Shown: one piece after another, positions 28,677 to 37,081 of the stretch | How the letters are laid out: every line of letters begins with the position of its first letter | Position numbering within the stretch: the stretch's first letter is position 1 | NCBI RefSeq assembly: GCF_016741775.1 | Contig: NZ_JAERRK010000012.1 | Span: forward strand, 124,001 to 188,000 | From: Streptomyces actinomycinicus | Lineage (GTDB): Bacteria; Actinomycetota; Actinomycetes; Streptomycetales; Streptomycetaceae | Length of the DNA: 64,000 bases | Reading direction: 5' to 3' | Notes under the pieces: model-generated | The model's input: only the letters and a program-made list of their open reading frames with translations | Database searches by the model: none | Told to the model about the DNA's origin: nothing | Made by a program: the position numbers and the translations under genes

Positions 28677-31202
28677 TCAGTCCCGCCTCATCCGCGCCTT
28701 CGTGTGCCGGGTCGGCTCGGCCGTCGCGGGGTCCTCCGGCCACGGATGCTTCGGATAGCGCCCGCGCAGCTCCGCCCGGACGGCCCGGTAGCCGTCCCGC
28801 CAGAACGACGCGAGGTCGGCCGTGACGGCGGCGGGCCGCCCGGCGGGGGAGAGCAGGTGCACCAGCAGCGGCACCCCCGCCACCGCCGGCGTCTCCCGCA
28901 GCCCGAACATCTCCTGCAGCTTGACGGCCAGAACCGGCCGCTCCGGATCCCGGTAGTCGATCCGGATCCCGGACCCGCTCGGCACGGTGATCCGCTCGGG
29001 CGCCAGTTCGTCCAGCCGCGCGGCCTCCCCGCCCGCCCAGGGCAGCAGCCGCGCGAGCGCCTGCCCGGCGTCGATCCGCGCGAGATCCGCCCGCCGCCGG
29101 GCCCGGCTCAGCTCCGGCTCCAGCCACTCGTCCACACGCGCGTGCAGCGCCTCGTCCGACACGTCCGGCCACGGCTCGCCGAGATGCGCCCGCAGGAACG
29201 CCAGCCGCTGCCGCAACACCTGCGCCGCCGGCGACCAGCGCAGCAGCGCGAGCCCCTCCGCGCGGAGGCCTTCGAGAAGGGCGGCCCGTACGAGAGCCGG
29301 GTCGGCGTCCCGCAGCGGCCGTACCGCCAGCTCGATCGCCCCCAGCCGCTCGACACGCCGGGCCACGACGTCCCCGTCGGCCCAGTGCACCTCCTCCCCG
29401 TCGGCCAGCAGTGCCCCGGCCGCGGCGAGCGCGACGTCCTCGGTCACGGCCGCCCCGAGCCGTACGCGCGCGTGGCCCGTGCCGGAGGGCCGGTCGGCGA
29501 CCACCACGACGATCCACGGAGCGCCCCGCAGAGCGGACCCCTCGGCCACCTCGGCCCGCGTCCCCGACGCCATGAGGTACGACCCGCCGTCCAGCCGGGC
29601 CACCCGCTCGGGAAACGCCAGCCCGGCGACGAGCCCGACCAGGCCCTCCCCCGAAGCACCCTCTGCCTCGGCGGGCACCCGGGACCGACGGTGATGAGCG
29701 GGCGGGCGGCCGGACTCCGTCGAGGCACCCCGCAGCCGTCGCACCTCCACGGCCCACCGCCCCGCGTAGGCGTCACCCCCGCGCCGGGCCCGCCGCAGCG
29801 CCCCCGCGAGATCGTCGCCGTAGTCCCGCGGCACCTCCTCCGACAACAGCGCGACGACCTCGGCACCCTTCCCGGACGTGTCGAGCAGCGCCCGGCCCAG
29901 CCGGGGGTGCACCCCCAGGCGGGCCAGCCGCGCCCCGGCCTCCGTGGCCCGTCCGGCGGAGTCCACCGCCCCCACGGCCGACAGAACCTCACGCGCCGCC
30001 GCCATCGCCCCACCCGGCGGCGGATCCAGCAAGGCCAGACCGGAGGCGTCCGGATCGCCCCAGCAGGCCGCCTGCAGGGCGAACGCGGTCAGGTCGGTCA
30101 CCTTGATCTCCGGCGCCGGAAACGCCGGCAGACGGCCGTCCTCGGCCTCCGCCCAGCACCGGTACACCGCGCCCGGCGCCTCACGCCCGGCGCGTCCCGC
30201 CCGCTGCCGCCCCGCGGCCCGCGACGCCCGCACGGTGGTCAGCCCGCTCAGCCCGCGCGCGTGATCCACCCGAGGCTCGCGCGCCAGCCCGGCGTCGACC
30301 ACCACCCGCACCCCGGGCACCGTCAACGACGACTCCGCCACGGACGTCGCCAGCACCACCCGGCGCCGCTCCCCGGGCGCCAGTACCGCGTCCTGCACCG
30401 CGGCGGGAGCCCGCCCGTGCACCTGGAGCACGTCGACACCGCCGAGGCCGCCGAGCTGCCCGGCCACCCGCGCGATCTCCCCGACACCCGGCAGGAAGCA
30501 CAGCACGTCCCCCTCACGCTCGGCCAGGGCCCGCCGCACCACCGACGCCACGTGCGCCAGCAGCGCGGGATCCACCCGCATCCCGTGCGGCGGCCGCACC
30601 GGACGGCCCGGCGGCGCCCACACCACTTCCACCGGATGCGCCGTACCGGCGGCCTCGACCACCGGAGCCCCGCCGAGCAGCCGCGCCCACCCCTCAGCGT
30701 CCGTGGTCGCCGACGCGGCCACCAGCCGCAGCTCCGGCCGCAGCGCCTGCCGTACGTCCCACAGGAAGGCGGCCGCCGTGTCGGTGTCCAGATGCCGCTC
30801 GTGGCACTCGTCGAGCACGACGGCGTCGACACCGGCCAGCTCCTGGTCACGCTGCAACCGCTGCAGCAGCACACCCGTCGTCACGACCTCCACGCGCGTG
30901 TGCCGCCCCACCATCCGTTCGCCGCGCACCGTGAAACCGACGGACCGGCCGGGCTGCTCGCCCAGCAGCCACGCCATGCGCCGGGCCGCCGCCCGCGCCG
31001 CGATCCGCCGGGGCTCGGCCACCACGATCCGCCGCGCGGGACCCCCACCGACCAGCCCGGCCAGCACGAGCGGCACCAGCGTCGTCTTGCCGGTACCGGG
31101 AGGCGCCACGAGGACGGCGGTCCCCTCACCCTCCAGGGCGTCGGTCAGGGCGGGCAGGGCGGAGCGCACGGGCAGCGCGTCCAGAGCGTCGTAACGGATC
31201 AC
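28677..31202 (-). CDS. hrpB: ATP-dependent RNA helicase HrpB
   Basis: The 841-residue DEAH-box helicase has Walker A APPGTGKTT, motif Ia EPRRIAARAAARRMA, motif II DECHER, motif III SATTDAEG, the QRAGRAGR motif VI and the HrpB-specific C-terminal domain (LLVHLLSPAGRPAAVTADLA, FWRDGYRAVRAELRGRYPKH). It is a putative 3'-5' RNA helicase of unknown cellular target. The GTG start has GGGGGG immediately upstream; longer in-frame versions would read through the repeat array. Between helicase core and C-terminal domain there is a Ser/Arg-rich insertion (STESGRPPAHHRRSRVPAEA). Confidence 0.95.
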   Translation of the reverse strand: MIRYDALDALPVRSALPALTDALEGEGTAVLVAPPGTGKTTLVPLVLAGLVGGGPARRIVVAEPRRIAARAAARRMAWLLGEQPGRSVGFTVRGERMVGRHTRVEVVTTGVLLQRLQRDQELAGVDAVVLDECHERHLDTDTAAAFLWDVRQALRPELRLVAASATTDAEGWARLLGGAPVVEAAGTAHPVEVVWAPPGRPVRPPHGMRVDPALLAHVASVVRRALAEREGDVLCFLPGVGEIARVAGQLGGLGGVDVLQVHGRAPAAVQDAVLAPGERRRVVLATSVAESSLTVPGVRVVVDAGLAREPRVDHARGLSGLTTVRASRAAGRQRAGRAGREAPGAVYRCWAEAEDGRLPAFPAPEIKVTDLTAFALQAACWGDPDASGLALLDPPPGGAMAAAREVLSAVGAVDSAGRATEAGARLARLGVHPRLGRALLDTSGKGAEVVALLSEEVPRDYGDDLAGALRRARRGGDAYAGRWAVEVRRLRGASTESGRPPAHHRRSRVPAEAEGASGEGLVGLVAGLAFPERVARLDGGSYLMASGTRAEVAEGSALRGAPWIVVVVADRPSGTGHARVRLGAAVTEDVALAAAGALLADGEEVHWADGDVVARRVERLGAIELAVRPLRDADPALVRAALLEGLRAEGLALLRWSPAAQVLRQRLAFLRAHLGEPWPDVSDEALHARVDEWLEPELSRARRRADLARIDAGQALARLLPWAGGEAARLDELAPERITVPSGSGIRIDYRDPERPVLAVKLQEMFGLRETPAVAGVPLLVHLLSPAGRPAAVTADLASFWRDGYRAVRAELRGRYPKHPWPEDPATAEPTRHTKARMRRD

Positions 31203-31263
31203 GCCCCCCAGTGTCGTACGACCGCGAAACCGCCCCCACGCGCGCGTGCGGCTACGCGCTCCG

Positions 31264-31378
31264 CACGCGTGCGTGTGCCGGCTCGGGCTCCGCACGAACG
31301 GCCTTCCACGCGTGCGTGTACCGGCTCGGGCTCCGCACGAACGGCCCCTCACGCGTGTGTGTGCCGGCTCGGGCTCCA
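31264..31378. repeat. 43-bp tandem repeat, about 2.7 copies, upstream of hrpB
   Basis: Copies start at 31264, 31307 and 31350. The unit begins CACGCGTGCGTGTGCCGG and continues CTCGGGCTCCGCACGAACGG. The units are nearly identical. The array lies between the hrpB start and the 3' end of the methyltransferase gene. Confidence 0.92.
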
Positions 31379-31379
31379 C

Positions 31380-31455
31380 CGCGTGCGTGCACGCGTACGC
31401 GCGCGCGGGCTTCCTCGCGCGTGTACGCGCAGGCGCACGTCACGCGCGTACGAAA
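31380..31455. other. Alternating CG/GT purine-pyrimidine tract
   Basis: This stretch is dominated by alternating purine-pyrimidine steps (GCGTGCGTGCACGCGTACG, GCGCGTGTACGCGC), a sequence type prone to Z-DNA under negative supercoiling. It directly follows the 43-bp repeat. Confidence 0.7.
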
Positions 31456-31476
31456 GGTGCGGGGCGGATCAGCGGG

Positions 31477-32235
31477 TCAGTCCCGCTCGCACACGAAGAC
31501 GGCCGTGCCCGGGATCAGGTTGCCGCGCAGGGGAGACCAGCCGCCCCACTCCGAGGTGTTCCAGGCCGGCCACTCCGGCTCCACCAGGTCCACCAGCCGG
31601 AAGCCCGAGGCCGCGATGTCCCGGACCCGGTCGCCCAGCGTCCTGTGGTGCTCCACGTAGACCGCGCGGCCCTGCTCGTCCTGCTCCACGTAGGGCGTGC
31701 GGTCGAAGTAGGACGCGGACACCGACAGGCCCTCGGGACCCGGCTCGTCGGGGAACGCCCAGCGGATGGGGTGCGTCACCGAGAACACGAACCGGCCGCC
31801 CGGCCGGAGCACCCGGCGCACCTCGCGCAGCACCAGCCGCGGGTCGGCCACGAACGGCAGCGCCCCGTACGCGGAGCACGCCAGGTCGAAGGAGCCGTCC
31901 GCGAAGGGCAGCGCGCCGGCGTCGGCACACACCAGCGGGAACGCCCCGCCGATCCGCAGGGCGTGCTGCAGCTGGCGGTGCGAGAGGTCCAGGGCCACCG
32001 GACGGGCGCCCTGGGCGGCCAGCCAGCGCGCGCACTGCGCCGCGCCCGCGCCGATCTCCAGGATCTCCTTGCCCTTCAGTTCCTCCGGCGGGCCGAGCAG
32101 CTCGGCCTCCACCTCGTCCAGGCCCTCCGGGCCCCACACGAAGCGGTCGTCCCCGAGGAACGTGCCGTGCTCCGTCTGGTACTCGTCCGCGTTGCGGTCC
32201 CACCAGCCACGGTTGGCCCGCGTGCTCTCCGTCAC
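31477..32235 (-). CDS. SAM-dependent class I methyltransferase
   Basis: The 252-residue protein has the SAM motif I (ILEIGAGAAQCARWL), motif II region (PVALDLSHRQLQHA), an acidic ADAGALPFADGSFDLA segment and the post-motif RVLRPGGRFVFSVTHP. It belongs to the Methyltransf_11 group; the substrate is unknown. The GTG start lacks a visible ribosome site. The frame stays open upstream but offers no start codon nearby, so the true start is uncertain. It is divergent from rpsA, with 443 bases between them. Confidence 0.85.
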   Translation of the reverse strand: MTESTRANRGWWDRNADEYQTEHGTFLGDDRFVWGPEGLDEVEAELLGPPEELKGKEILEIGAGAAQCARWLAAQGARPVALDLSHRQLQHALRIGGAFPLVCADAGALPFADGSFDLACSAYGALPFVADPRLVLREVRRVLRPGGRFVFSVTHPIRWAFPDEPGPEGLSVSASYFDRTPYVEQDEQGRAVYVEHHRTLGDRVRDIAASGFRLVDLVEPEWPAWNTSEWGGWSPLRGNLIPGTAVFVCERD

Positions 32236-32451
32236 GTCCGCGTCACGCCGGGTGGCCTGCGGCTCGTGCTCCTCGGACCCCTCCGGCTCGTGCGCTTCCG
32301 GCTCTTGGATGATCTGCTCCCTCGTCGTACCCTTCCGGGCAACCCGCCGGGGGTGACCGCGGAAGGGGTCCCACGGGCCCGTGTGGCCTGTTGGGACGTT
32401 TCTTCTGCCGGTTATGCGGCGTTCTGCCCCGGGTGTGCGCCTTCGCGCATT

Positions 32452-32480
32452 GACCCTGTCCGGCTGCCCCCGTATGCTAC
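32452..32480 (+). promoter_or_regulatory. HrdB-type promoter of rpsA (TTGACC-17-TATGCT)
   Basis: TTGACC at 32452-32457 and TATGCT at 32475-32480 with a 17-base spacer are close to the vegetative consensus. The predicted start is near 32487, giving a leader of about 190 bases. Confidence 0.88.
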
Positions 32481-32544
32481 AAGTTGCGCTGCGGGCCTGC
32501 GCACCTCAGACGTAGCAGGCTGCGCTCGCATCTGTTGTATGTCC

Positions 32545-32586
32545 CCTCGGTTGTCGAGGCGCCATCACCAGTTCCTGGTGGGGCGC
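32545..32586 (+). promoter_or_regulatory. Two adjoining hairpins in the rpsA leader
   Basis: The first hairpin is CCTCG-GTTGT-CGAGG (32545-32559). The second, at 32559-32586, pairs seven bases, then a bulged A, then five bases around a TTC loop. They share one base at the junction. S1 represses its own mRNA through leader structure in enterobacteria; whether this leader does the same is inference. Confidence 0.6.
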
Positions 32587-32678
32587 TTCCTTGGCTGTCC
32601 GGCTTCTGCAGAGCGAAACGGGCTCCCGGCGTAAGCAGTACCTACGACTTCAATGTCCGTACCGGAGCCCTTTCCCAC

Positions 32679-34169
32679 ATGACGAGCAGCACCGAGACCA
32701 CCGCCACCACCCCGCAGGTTGCGGTCAACGACATCGGTAACGAGGAAGCATTCCTCGCAGCGATCGACGAGACGATCAAGTACTTCAACGACGGCGACAT
32801 CGTCGACGGCGTCATCGTGAAGGTCGACCGGGACGAGGTCCTGCTCGACATCGGTTACAAGACCGAAGGTGTCATCCCGAGCCGCGAGCTCTCGATCAAG
32901 CACGACGTCGACCCGAACGAGGTCGTGGCCGTCGGCGACGAGATCGAGGCCCTGGTCCTCCAGAAGGAGGACAAGGAAGGCCGCCTGATCCTCTCGAAGA
33001 AGCGCGCCCAGTACGAGCGTGCCTGGGGCACCATCGAGAAGATCAAGGAAGAGGACGGCATCGTCACCGGTACCGTCATCGAGGTCGTCAAGGGTGGTCT
33101 CATCCTCGACATCGGCCTCCGTGGCTTCCTGCCGGCCTCCCTGGTCGAGATGCGCCGCGTCCGCGACCTGCAGCCGTACGTCGGCAAGGAGCTCGAGGCC
33201 AAGATCATCGAGCTGGACAAGAACCGCAACAACGTGGTCCTGTCCCGCCGCGCCTGGCTCGAGCAGACCCAGTCCGAGGTCCGCCAGACGTTCCTCACCA
33301 CCCTCCAGAAGGGTCAGGTCCGTTCCGGCGTCGTCTCCTCGATCGTCAACTTCGGTGCCTTCGTGGACCTGGGTGGCGTCGACGGTCTGGTTCACGTCTC
33401 CGAGCTGTCCTGGAAGCACATCGACCACCCGTCCGAGGTCGTCGAGGTCGGCCAGGAAGTCACCGTCGAGGTTCTCGACGTGGACATGGACCGCGAGCGC
33501 GTCTCCCTGTCGCTGAAGGCGACCCAGGAAGACCCGTGGCAGCAGTTCGCCCGCACCCACCAGATCGGCCAGGTCGTGCCCGGTAAGGTCACGAAGCTGG
33601 TTCCGTTCGGTGCGTTCGTCCGCGTGGACGAGGGCATCGAGGGTCTGGTCCACATCTCCGAGCTGGCCGAGCGCCACGTGGAGATCCCGGAGCAGGTCGT
33701 CCAGGTCAACGACGAGATCTTCGTCAAGGTCATCGACATCGACCTCGAGCGTCGTCGCATCAGCCTCTCGCTGAAGCAGGCCAACGAGTCCTTCGGTGCC
33801 GACCCGGCCTCGGTCGAGTTCGACCCGACCCTGTACGGCATGGCCGCGTCCTACGACGACCAGGGCAACTACATCTACCCCGAGGGCTTCGACCCCGAGA
33901 CCAACGACTGGCTCGAGGGCTACGAGAAGCAGCGCGAGGAGTGGGAGCGCCAGTACGCCGAGGCGCAGACCCGCTTCGAGCAGCACCAGCAGCAGGTCAT
34001 CAAGTCCCGCGAGGCCGACGCCGCTGCTGCGGCCGAGGGCGGCGAGGCTGCGGCTCCGGCCGCGACCGGCGGTTCGTACTCCTCCGAGGGCGCGGACACC
34101 TCCGGTGCGCTCGCCTCGGACGAGGCGCTGGCTGCGCTGCGGGAGAAGCTGGCCGGTGGCCAGAGCTGA
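32679..34169 (+). CDS. rpsA: 30S ribosomal protein S1
   Basis: The 496-residue protein has four S1 RNA-binding motifs, recognisable by repeats such as GFLPASLVEMRR, NFGAFVDLGGVDGLVHVSELSW and PFGAFVRVDEGIEGLVHISELAE. A C-terminal acidic/Ala-rich tail (EADAAAAAEGGEAAAPAATGG) follows. Actinobacterial S1 has fewer repeats than the six of E. coli. It helps load mRNA onto the 30S subunit. Codon use is strongly optimised (AAG, GTC, CTC), as expected for a highly expressed gene. The ATG is in the frame set by homology (MTSSTE). A 15-bp terminator follows. Confidence 0.97.
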   Translation: MTSSTETTATTPQVAVNDIGNEEAFLAAIDETIKYFNDGDIVDGVIVKVDRDEVLLDIGYKTEGVIPSRELSIKHDVDPNEVVAVGDEIEALVLQKEDKEGRLILSKKRAQYERAWGTIEKIKEEDGIVTGTVIEVVKGGLILDIGLRGFLPASLVEMRRVRDLQPYVGKELEAKIIELDKNRNNVVLSRRAWLEQTQSEVRQTFLTTLQKGQVRSGVVSSIVNFGAFVDLGGVDGLVHVSELSWKHIDHPSEVVEVGQEVTVEVLDVDMDRERVSLSLKATQEDPWQQFARTHQIGQVVPGKVTKLVPFGAFVRVDEGIEGLVHISELAERHVEIPEQVVQVNDEIFVKVIDIDLERRRISLSLKQANESFGADPASVEFDPTLYGMAASYDDQGNYIYPEGFDPETNDWLEGYEKQREEWERQYAEAQTRFEQHQQQVIKSREADAAAAAEGGEAAAPAATGGSYSSEGADTSGALASDEALAALREKLAGGQS

Positions 34170-34202
34170 GCTCTTCCCAGAGCTGAGGGTTAGTCCCTAG
34201 TT

Positions 34203-34238
34203 CCGAGGGCCCGCACCGTTACAGGTGCGGGCCCTCGG
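34203..34238 (+). terminator. Factor-independent terminator of rpsA
   Basis: A perfect 15-bp stem CCGAGGGCCCGCACC with its complement, and loop GTTACA, is followed by GCTTTCT. It begins 33 bases after the stop codon. Confidence 0.95.
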
Positions 34239-34261
34239 GCTTTCTCCGTCCCCCTTCGCCA

Positions 34262-34340
34262 TTCGGGTGCCGGCCGGCCGTTGCCCTTCGAGTGCCGGCC
34301 GGCCGTGGCCGGTCGCGCGGTTCCCCGCGCCCCCAGGGGA
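34262..34340. repeat. Intergenic repeats, including the common Streptomyces GCGCGGTTCCCCGCGCCCC element
   Basis: Two copies of TTCGRGTGCCGGCCGGCC (near 34262 and 34288) are followed by GTCGCGCGGTTCCCCGCGCC at 34312-34331. The latter is a short sequence that recurs in intergenic DNA of many Streptomyces genomes (recalled, not searched). The rest of the 403-base gap to the PAC2 gene holds no gene that I can support. Confidence 0.6.
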
Positions 34341-34572
34341 TCACCCGGTCGCTCCTCGGCCGGTCACCGGGATGTTCGCCAGGCCCCTGCAGGTGCCGTC
34401 CGCCAGCCTGAACCTTGGTCGTCATGATGAACGCCGATGACTGGTGAAGCCACGGACCAGCTGACAGGGCGTCAAGGTGTCCGGCACGAGATCGCTGATC
34501 AGTGGCGTATCGCGGGAATGCCCGCGTTCCAGGGCGCGTTGTGCATGACGAACACGAGGAGGAGCGGTCACA

Positions 34573-35511
34573 GTGCTTGATCCGCAGGGTTTGTACGCAT
34601 GGGAGCCGAAGGGCCTGGCCGTCGTCGACATGGCGCTCGCCCAGGAATCGGCCGGACTGGTCATGCTCTACCACTTCGACGGATACATCGACGCAGGCGA
34701 GACCGGCGACCAGATCGTCGAGCGGCTGCTCGACTCACTGCCCCACCAGCTCGTTGCCCGCTTCGACCACGACCGGCTCGTGGACTACCGCGCCCGCCGG
34801 CCCCTGCTGACCTTCAAGCGGGACCGCTGGACGGACTACGAGGTGCCGGCCCTGGAGGTCCGCCTTGTCCAGGACACCACCGGCGCCCCCTTCCTGCTGC
34901 TGTCCGGCCCCGAGCCGGACGTGGAGTGGGAGCGTTTCGCGGCGGCCGTGCAGCAGATCGTGGAGCGGCTCGGCGTCCGCCTCTCCGTGAACTTCCACGG
35001 CATCCCCATGGGCGTTCCGCACACCCGCCCGGTGGGCCTCACCCCGCACGGCAACCGCAACGACCTCGTCCCCGGCCACCGCAGCCCCTTCGAGGAGGCC
35101 CAGGTCCCCGGCAGCGCCGAGTCGCTGGTCGAGTACCGCCTCATGGAGGCCGGCCACGACGTCCTCGGTGTCGCCGCCCATGTCCCGCACTACATCGCCC
35201 GCTCGGCCTACCCGGACGCCGCCCTGACCGTCCTGGAGGCCATCACGGCCGCCACCGGCCTGGTCCTGCCCGGCGTCGCGCACTCCCTGCGCACGGACGC
35301 GCACCGCACCCAGACCGAGATCGACCGGCAGATCCAGGAGGGCGACGAGGAGCTGACCGCACTGGTCCAGGGCCTGGAACACCAGTACGACGCCGCTGCC
35401 GGCGCCGAGACCCGGGGCAACATGCTCGCCGAGCCCGTGGAGATCCCGTCGGCCGACGAGATCGGGCTGGAGTTCGAGCGCTTCCTGGCGGAACGCGAGG
35501 GCGACAACTGA
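34573..35511 (+). CDS. PAC2 family protein
   Basis: The 312-residue protein matches the PAC2 (proteasome assembly chaperone 2-like) family: YHFDGYIDAGETGDQIVERLL, GPEPDVEWERFAAAV, FHGIPMGVPHTRPVGLTPHG and a C-terminal helical part (SADEIGLEFERFLAEREGDN). Actinobacteria have proteasomes, and PAC2 proteins are thought to act as chaperone-like factors, but no role is proven for this group. The GTG start has a strong AGGAGGAG site at eight bases. It lies between rpsA and coaE, a neighbourhood kept in Streptomyces. Confidence 0.92.
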   Translation: MLDPQGLYAWEPKGLAVVDMALAQESAGLVMLYHFDGYIDAGETGDQIVERLLDSLPHQLVARFDHDRLVDYRARRPLLTFKRDRWTDYEVPALEVRLVQDTTGAPFLLLSGPEPDVEWERFAAAVQQIVERLGVRLSVNFHGIPMGVPHTRPVGLTPHGNRNDLVPGHRSPFEEAQVPGSAESLVEYRLMEAGHDVLGVAAHVPHYIARSAYPDAALTVLEAITAATGLVLPGVAHSLRTDAHRTQTEIDRQIQEGDEELTALVQGLEHQYDAAAGAETRGNMLAEPVEIPSADEIGLEFERFLAEREGDN

Positions 35512-35603
35512 CGCGGCCCCCACGGGGGCAGTCCGCCGACTCATACGGCCCCACCGCCTGGAACCGCCTTGACGGACCGTGTCTGTCGTACCGGCCCACG
35601 GCT

Positions 35604-35770
35604 GTCGCCCCGGCGCGCCAGGCGTAGCGCTTGGTGGCGGTCGCCCACGGACGCCCGGCGTAGCGCTTCGTGGCCGTCGCCCCGGCGCGCCAGGCGTAGC
35701 GCTTGGTGGCGGTCGCCCCGGCACGTTCGGCGTAGCGCTTCGTGGTTGTCGTCCCGGCAGGCCCGGCGCA
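35604..35770. repeat. 36-bp tandem repeat, four full copies plus a partial one
   Basis: Copies start at 35604, 35640, 35676, 35712 and 35748 with an exact 36-base period. The unit begins GTCGCCCCGGCGCGCCAGGC and continues GTAGCGCTT. There is no unique spacer between copies, so it is not a CRISPR array. Confidence 0.95.
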
Positions 35771-35817
35771 CCGGCGTGTCCGCCGTTCAGGGGTGCCCGT
35801 GGTTCCGGCCGGTGCGC

Positions 35818-35993
35818 GTCGTGCCGGTCGCACCCGTCGTTCCGGCTCCCCGGCGGGTACGCGTCGTGCCGGTCGCACCCGTCGTTCCGGCCCCCGGCGG
35901 GTACGCGTCGTGCCGGTCGCACCCGTCGTTCCGGCCCCCGGCGGGTACGCGTCGTGCCGGTCGCACCCGTCGTTCCGGCTCCCCGGCGGAGCG
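35818..35993. repeat. 44/45-bp tandem repeat, four copies, ending at the coaE promoter
   Basis: Copies start at 35818, 35863, 35907 and 35951. The unit begins GTCGTGCCGGTCGCACCCGT and continues CGTTCCGGC. Spacings of 45, 44 and 44 break any reading frame, so the array is non-coding. The last copy runs straight into the -10 element of coaE. Together with the 36-bp array it fills most of the 497-base gap. Confidence 0.95.
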
Positions 35994-35995
35994 TC

Positions 35996-36001
35996 TAGGC
36001 T
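35996..36001 (+). promoter_or_regulatory. -10 element TAGGCT of a probably leaderless coaE transcript
   Basis: TAGGCT ends seven bases before the coaE ATG and no ribosome site is present. The -35 position falls inside the last repeat copy. Confidence 0.55.
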
Positions 36002-36008
36002 TCCGCCC

Positions 36009-36620
36009 ATGCTGACAGTGGGCCTGACCGGCGGGATCGGCGCCGGCAAGAGCGAGGTTTCGCGGCTGCTCGTGGAGCACGGGGCCGTGCTGGTCGACTC
36101 CGACCGCATCGCCCGCGAGGTGGTGGAGCCCGGTACCCCCGGCCTCGCGGCGGTGGTCGAGGCCTTCGGCACGGACGTCCTCGCCGCCGACGGCAGCCTG
36201 GACCGCCCCCGGCTCGGCTCGGTCGTCTTCGCCGACCCCGAGAAGCTCGCCGTCCTCAATGCGATCGTGCACCCCCTCGTGGGTGCCCGTTCCCGTGAAC
36301 TGGAGAGCGCCGCGGGCGAGGACGCCGTCGTCGTCCACGACGTGCCCCTGCTCACCGAGAACGGTCTCGCACCGCTCTACGACCTCGTCATCGTCGTGGA
36401 CGCGGACCCCGACACCCAGCTCGACCGGCTGGTCCGGCTGCGTGGGATGACCCCCGAGGACGCACGCGCGCGCATGGCCGCACAGGCGACGCGCGATCAG
36501 CGCCGGGAGATCGCCGACATCGTGATCGACAACGACGTCCCCCTGGACGCACTGCGCAAGCGCGTCGCGGAGGTGTGGGAGGAACTGGTGCGGCGGTCGA
36601 GCCGCGGCGGCGCGGAATAG
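36009..36620 (+). CDS. coaE: Dephospho-CoA kinase
   Basis: The 203-residue P-loop kinase shows GLTGGIGAGKSEVSRLL, DSDRIAREVVEPG, the lid segment RMAAQATRDQRREIAD and a C-terminal IVIDNDV. It phosphorylates dephospho-CoA at the ribose 3'-OH in the last step of CoA synthesis. Length is normal; many mycobacterial forms carry an extra GrpB-like domain that is absent here. The gene begins directly at a -10 element and is followed after 49 bases by a TPR gene. Confidence 0.96.
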   Translation: MLTVGLTGGIGAGKSEVSRLLVEHGAVLVDSDRIAREVVEPGTPGLAAVVEAFGTDVLAADGSLDRPRLGSVVFADPEKLAVLNAIVHPLVGARSRELESAAGEDAVVVHDVPLLTENGLAPLYDLVIVVDADPDTQLDRLVRLRGMTPEDARARMAAQATRDQRREIADIVIDNDVPLDALRKRVAEVWEELVRRSSRGGAE

Positions 36621-36669
36621 CGTCCCCGCCCGGGGCGTTGAACCCCGGGAGTGAGGGAAGGACTCTGCC

Positions 36670-37050
36670 GTGCCCGAGACCAGCGGTTCCACCGGACGTA
36701 CTCCGGAAACGCACGTCATCGACTTCCGTGCCGCCGAGCAACTGCTCAACGCGCGGGACCCGCGGGGCGCGGTGAAGCTGCTCGACGAGGTCATCGCCAT
36801 GCACCCCGAGAACACCGCCGCCCGGCTGCTGCGCGCCCGCGCCTTCTTCGCCGCCGCACAACTTCGCCCCGCCGAGCTGGAGTTCACCATCGTGCTGGAG
36901 CGTGAGCCGGACAACGCGTTCGCGCACTTCGCCCTGGCCCGCACCTACGAGCGCATGAGCCGTCCCGACCAGGCCAAACGCCACTTCCGGCTGGCCGCCG
37001 CCCTCGACCCCAACCCGCAGTACCGGAAAGCGGCACGGTTCGACGACTGA
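36670..37050 (+). CDS. Tetratricopeptide repeat protein
   Basis: The 126-residue protein has about three TPR units (AVKLLDEVIAMHPENTAARL, AELEFTIVLEREPDNAFAHF, QAKRHFRLAAALDPNPQYRK). Such repeats form a protein-binding solenoid. The GTG start has GGAAGG upstream. The position after coaE suggests co-transcription, but no function is known. Confidence 0.88.
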   Translation: MPETSGSTGRTPETHVIDFRAAEQLLNARDPRGAVKLLDEVIAMHPENTAARLLRARAFFAAAQLRPAELEFTIVLEREPDNAFAHFALARTYERMSRPDQAKRHFRLAAALDPNPQYRKAARFDD

Positions 37051-37081
37051 CCGAACCGACGCGGGTCGCCGAGAGAACCGC

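Noticed and set aside
28704..32312. A 1202-residue open frame antisense to hrpB
   Set aside because: Arg/Pro/Gly-rich composition typical of the shadow frame of a GC-rich gene. hrpB on the other strand has all helicase motifs.
32565..33986. Long minus-strand frame across rpsA
   Set aside because: Shadow of a highly biased gene, rich in Leu/Val/Asp, with no recognisable domain.
34225..34440. Short plus-strand frame after the rpsA terminator
   Set aside because: It covers repeated intergenic sequence and has no ribosome site or protein-like composition.
35604..35993. Possible CRISPR array
   Set aside because: The 36-bp units are directly contiguous without unique spacers and no cas genes are present.
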